Assembly: GCA_010909165.1 (NCBI GenBank)
Contig: MU008175.1
Coordinates: forward strand, 859,370-923,369
Reading direction: 5' to 3'
DNA length: 64,000 nt
Origin: Anthoceros angustus
Lineage: Eukaryota > Streptophyta > Anthocerotopsida > Anthocerotales > Anthocerotaceae
The notes under the pieces are model-generated. The model saw only the letters and a list, made by a program, of their open reading frames with translations, made no database searches and was not told the origin of the DNA. Shown here in pieces: positions 61,408 through 64,000 of the stretch. Position 1 is the first letter of the stretch, and each line of letters begins with the position of its first letter. A program made the translations under genes and the position numbers.

Positions 61408-62040
61408 ATGTTAATCGCTCATGACACTGTTGTGAAGAAACAGGTTTACATGTTACATGATAAGTTGGTAGTATGCTCATACCAGAGGCCTCTGAGGCTA
61501 ATAATGATAAAACTTATCAAAACCTTCTCCAAAGAGGGAGATTGGGTTTTGGATGCTTGCTCTGGAAGTGGGACAACTTTATTGGCAGCCCTACTGTGCG
61601 AACGAAATTGTATTGCTATTAAGGCTGACTTGAGGTGTGCAAGATATATTCCACAATGAATCCATGGGTATGAGGTTCTGCCAGATGCTGACGAAGATCT
61701 TCAAGGCCCACCGCAGAGGACTTGCGCAATTCTGGGCAAAGGAGGTGTGTATCAGCGAGAAGGACTCTTTGAAAGCGCATGTGGTTTCTTTGAGTGCTCG
61801 TCGGATGAAGACCAAAACTGGAGTCCTCTTGGCAGAGGGCCAGCAAACCCTTGATAATGTTTGGCAGCCTTCCTCGACTCCTGATGACGACGACACTGCA
61901 CTAAACGAAGACTCAAGGGCTTTGGGTGAGAACGACAGCTTCGATAAATGGAAACTGGAGCGGATTCAAAATTTGGCCATCTTGATGGATTCAGAGTCCG
62001 TCCAAGCATCTGATGAGTCACAAGTTAGCTTGAAGAGTAG
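61408..62040 (+). pseudogene. Methyltransferase gene, catalytic-domain rear half and C-terminal tail
   Basis: HDKLVVCSYQRPLRLIMIKL is followed by GDWVLDACSGSGTTLLAALL and CERNCIAIKADLRC. This is the classic end of PF01555-type DNA methyltransferases: the 'H..KP..L...lI' helix, then SAM motif I (here DACSGSGTT), then 'R-x-iaiE'. A frameshift near 61637 leads into MGMRFCQMLTKIFKAHRR and VVSLSARRMKTKTGVLLAEG plus an acidic tail ending near 62035. The circular order (catalytic loop before motif I) is that of the N4-cytosine/N6-adenine beta class. Broken as sequenced. Confidence 0.78.
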
Positions 62041-62329
62041 GTTTTTCTTTCTGTGGGCACCTAGATTTGCTTCTTCTCGGTGTTCGCTATAAATTATGGG
62101 CCAATTGCAGTGGGCCCATGGATTTTTTCATTTTTCCGCCTTCCTCATAACACAAGTGAAGGCGCCGGCCAGTCGGCACCTTTACTTGGTTTTGTTGTCG
62201 CCATGTGTTCGAAACAAGTGTTCACGTTACCCACTTCCTGCCAAATGGTCGTGCTTTCTTGCAAAATAACTAAAATGCATATTTTGGGACTGTGTGGGAT
62301 GTGACAAGGGGATTCAAAAACCAAAAAAG

Positions 62330-62366
62330 GGGGTTCGAATATTCACCCCCTTCGAAAAATATCATG
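62330..62366. repeat. Diverged TIR remnant next to the methyltransferase gene
   Basis: GGGGGTTCGAATATTCACCC followed by CCTTCGAAAAATATCATG. It resembles the inverted left end of transposons A-C (GGGGGTTACTATATTC then CCCCTTCAAAAATTATCAT). It lies 3' of the gene tail in the orientation expected if the whole gene were inside an older copy of the element. Confidence 0.6.
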
Positions 62367-64000
62367 TTCTATGAACCATTTCCCGCCCTGAGCCAAAGCA
62401 ACGCTACCCTGCTGCACTCTGGTGTGGCAAAGCACTCTCCCCTCCACATACAATGCAGCCACATGAACATGCAGACCTTAGGTATACCTTTGATTGGACA
62501 CCACGGAGTTGGTTGAGAGCATCCTTCACAAACGCCATCTCGACGTGATACCTGCAGCAACATACGTTCCGCTCCTGCAGGGATTTGATGTAGAAAGTTT
62601 CAGCCTCTCAAACGCGCGCTGCCCTATTTTGATTTTAGGATGCTCGTTCCGAAATTGGAGAAAAAACTCCGTCTGCAACAGCAACAACAAGCGACCATCA
62701 GTCTGAGAGAGTAGGTGAAAGTAGTGCATGCACATGGCGGTGGTCAACCACTTGAACTGTAACATGGTATGGGGGAAGTGGTCTAGGCCACTACAAAATC
62801 GGCCAATCCACCTCATAGAATGACAAAGCCATCAATCAAAGTTTAATATGACATAGAGCCAGGGATAGCAAGGGCACCGAATATGGAGAGGCACCAGGTA
62901 GTGCGAGCCCCTGTTGATGCCTACATGAAGTGTGCATATATATTGTCTAAAGAAGTCTAGAATTTGTTAAACTCTACGTCTATCAAGAGGGTTTGAGTGT
63001 TGTGTGAGATGTGCGACGTCTTGAAAAGTGCGAGACCTTTTGTATTCATTCTATATTGAACTCTCATATATGTCTTGAGAATGGTGGTGCTTGCTTGAAG
63101 CTCTGCTAAAGATCATTGTGCTCCAGTATTGGTGGAGATAGGTTTCCCTAAAGATTAAAAACAACAAAGGCAATTTCATGCGCCTTATAGTTCTGCGTAA
63201 ACTAACTTGGACGAAGCCACCGACCTCCTGTCTAGCCACTAAATCTCTACAAAAGGAATACGGCTCTAAGATATGCAGGGCATGAACAAACAAAACTAGC
63301 GACAATTGTATTCACGGTCCTATGGAGAGAGCATAATATTGTGTTTTTCTATTTTTGCAAGAAGTTCCTCCATCACCATGGGTAATCTCGCCCACTAGCG
63401 TAAGAAATCTTCTCTACTTAATCTAGTCTTGTTACACGGAACCTTGTAGTAATGTTTCGTAGTTGCCAATGAGCCTATATAATGTTTGTTTTGCGGGCCA
63501 ATGGAATAGTAGAAAAGTAGCTAGCACTAGAGTGACGGCCATGGAAAGTGAGGGATAATACGTGCAGGCATAACTACGGCACATAGAGAATTTGTTTTAA
63601 TATGCTTAGCTTCAGGTTTTTAATCCACAGAGTTCAACAAATAATCGGCATAAGTTACGACATTAAGTTGGCCTCGTAAGGTGTGTATGTAATGTATGGA
63701 GATCTAATACAACTCGTTATGGATACCCACGGGTACAACCAGAGCCACATATTTTAGATATTTATTGGGAGTCTATTGGCAATGGATGTCAATGGCTCTC
63801 CAAAGAGCTCTGGTATGTGCTATCTTCCTAATGACATCGAGTGCGTGGGATACTTTTTCAACAAACTCTAGCAATAAGAAGAAGCACTGAAGACTTCATA
63901 GAAAAGAAGAGATGGGAAAATCCATCTACCATGAGCCGATGGGGACAACCCATTAAAGGGCCAAGGGCCAAGGGGGGGCTAGCCCCCCTGAATGTCTAAC
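62367..64000. other. No gene recognised
   Basis: Short frames without family features. AT-rich spacer; at the very end a small palindrome GGGGGGGCTAGCCCCCC (63973-63989). No tRNA or transposon ends were noticed. Confidence 0.4.

Overview
The window is nuclear DNA of a plant. It holds intron-containing genes for plant families (a TTL-type TPR/thioredoxin-like protein, a SABATH methyltransferase, a plant-type LRAT-domain protein, an ASCH-domain protein, the ribosome-biogenesis methyltransferase SPB1), polyubiquitin fragments, Ty1/copia elements whose primer-binding site matches initiator tRNA-Met, and CACTA-like, pogo-like and other TIR transposons. Introns in the genes are short (mostly 60-130 bp). 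I infer a streptophyte, probably a non-seed land plant or relative; the species cannot be fixed from the sequence.

Layout. 0.3-11 kb is a compact gene block: TTL (+, 7 exons), a membrane J-protein (+), an ASCH-domain gene (-, 9 exons), an LRAT-domain gene (+, 3 exons) and a SABATH methyltransferase (-, 4 exons). I rebuilt each by hand and every exon chain keeps frame. 11-26 kb is repeats: a pogo-type MITE, a decayed copia element, a GGGCCC-ended element, then two copies (A, B) of a TIR transposon inserted in the exons of an unrecognised coiled-coil gene, followed by satellites. 26.8-30.4 kb is an intact 11-exon SPB1 gene (-). 30.7-32.35 kb is a pogo/Tigger element with a TA target duplication. 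32.9-37.9 kb holds polyubiquitin pseudogene pieces and an AT-rich tandem array. 38.2-40.8 kb is a CACTA-like element with an ATT target duplication; its right part recurs at 43.0-43.95 kb beside a GST pseudogene and a CTCCT minisatellite. 44-46 kb is GC-rich tandem repeats.

46.1-62.4 kb is the most unusual part. A broken gene with an N4-cytosine/N6-adenine DNA methyltransferase-like domain (PF01555-like) is split by a copia element (TSD AATTG) and by a third copy (C) of the same TIR transposon. Fragments of this methyltransferase gene lie inside elements A, B and C, always on the strand that reads toward the left TIR, and the broken gene itself ends next to a diverged copy of that TIR. The simplest reading is that the transposon family once carried the methyltransferase gene as cargo.

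A second window-wide signal concerns CAG/CTG (CHG) sites. Near-identical neighbouring repeats differ again and again by CAG/CTG read as CG, CGG or CCG. This is not deamination. It looks like a sequencing or base-calling footprint of CHG methylation left unpolished in repeats, and it accounts for many apparent frameshifts. True CAG-to-TAG and TGG-to-TAG changes are present as well. 62.4-64.0 kb shows no recognisable gene.
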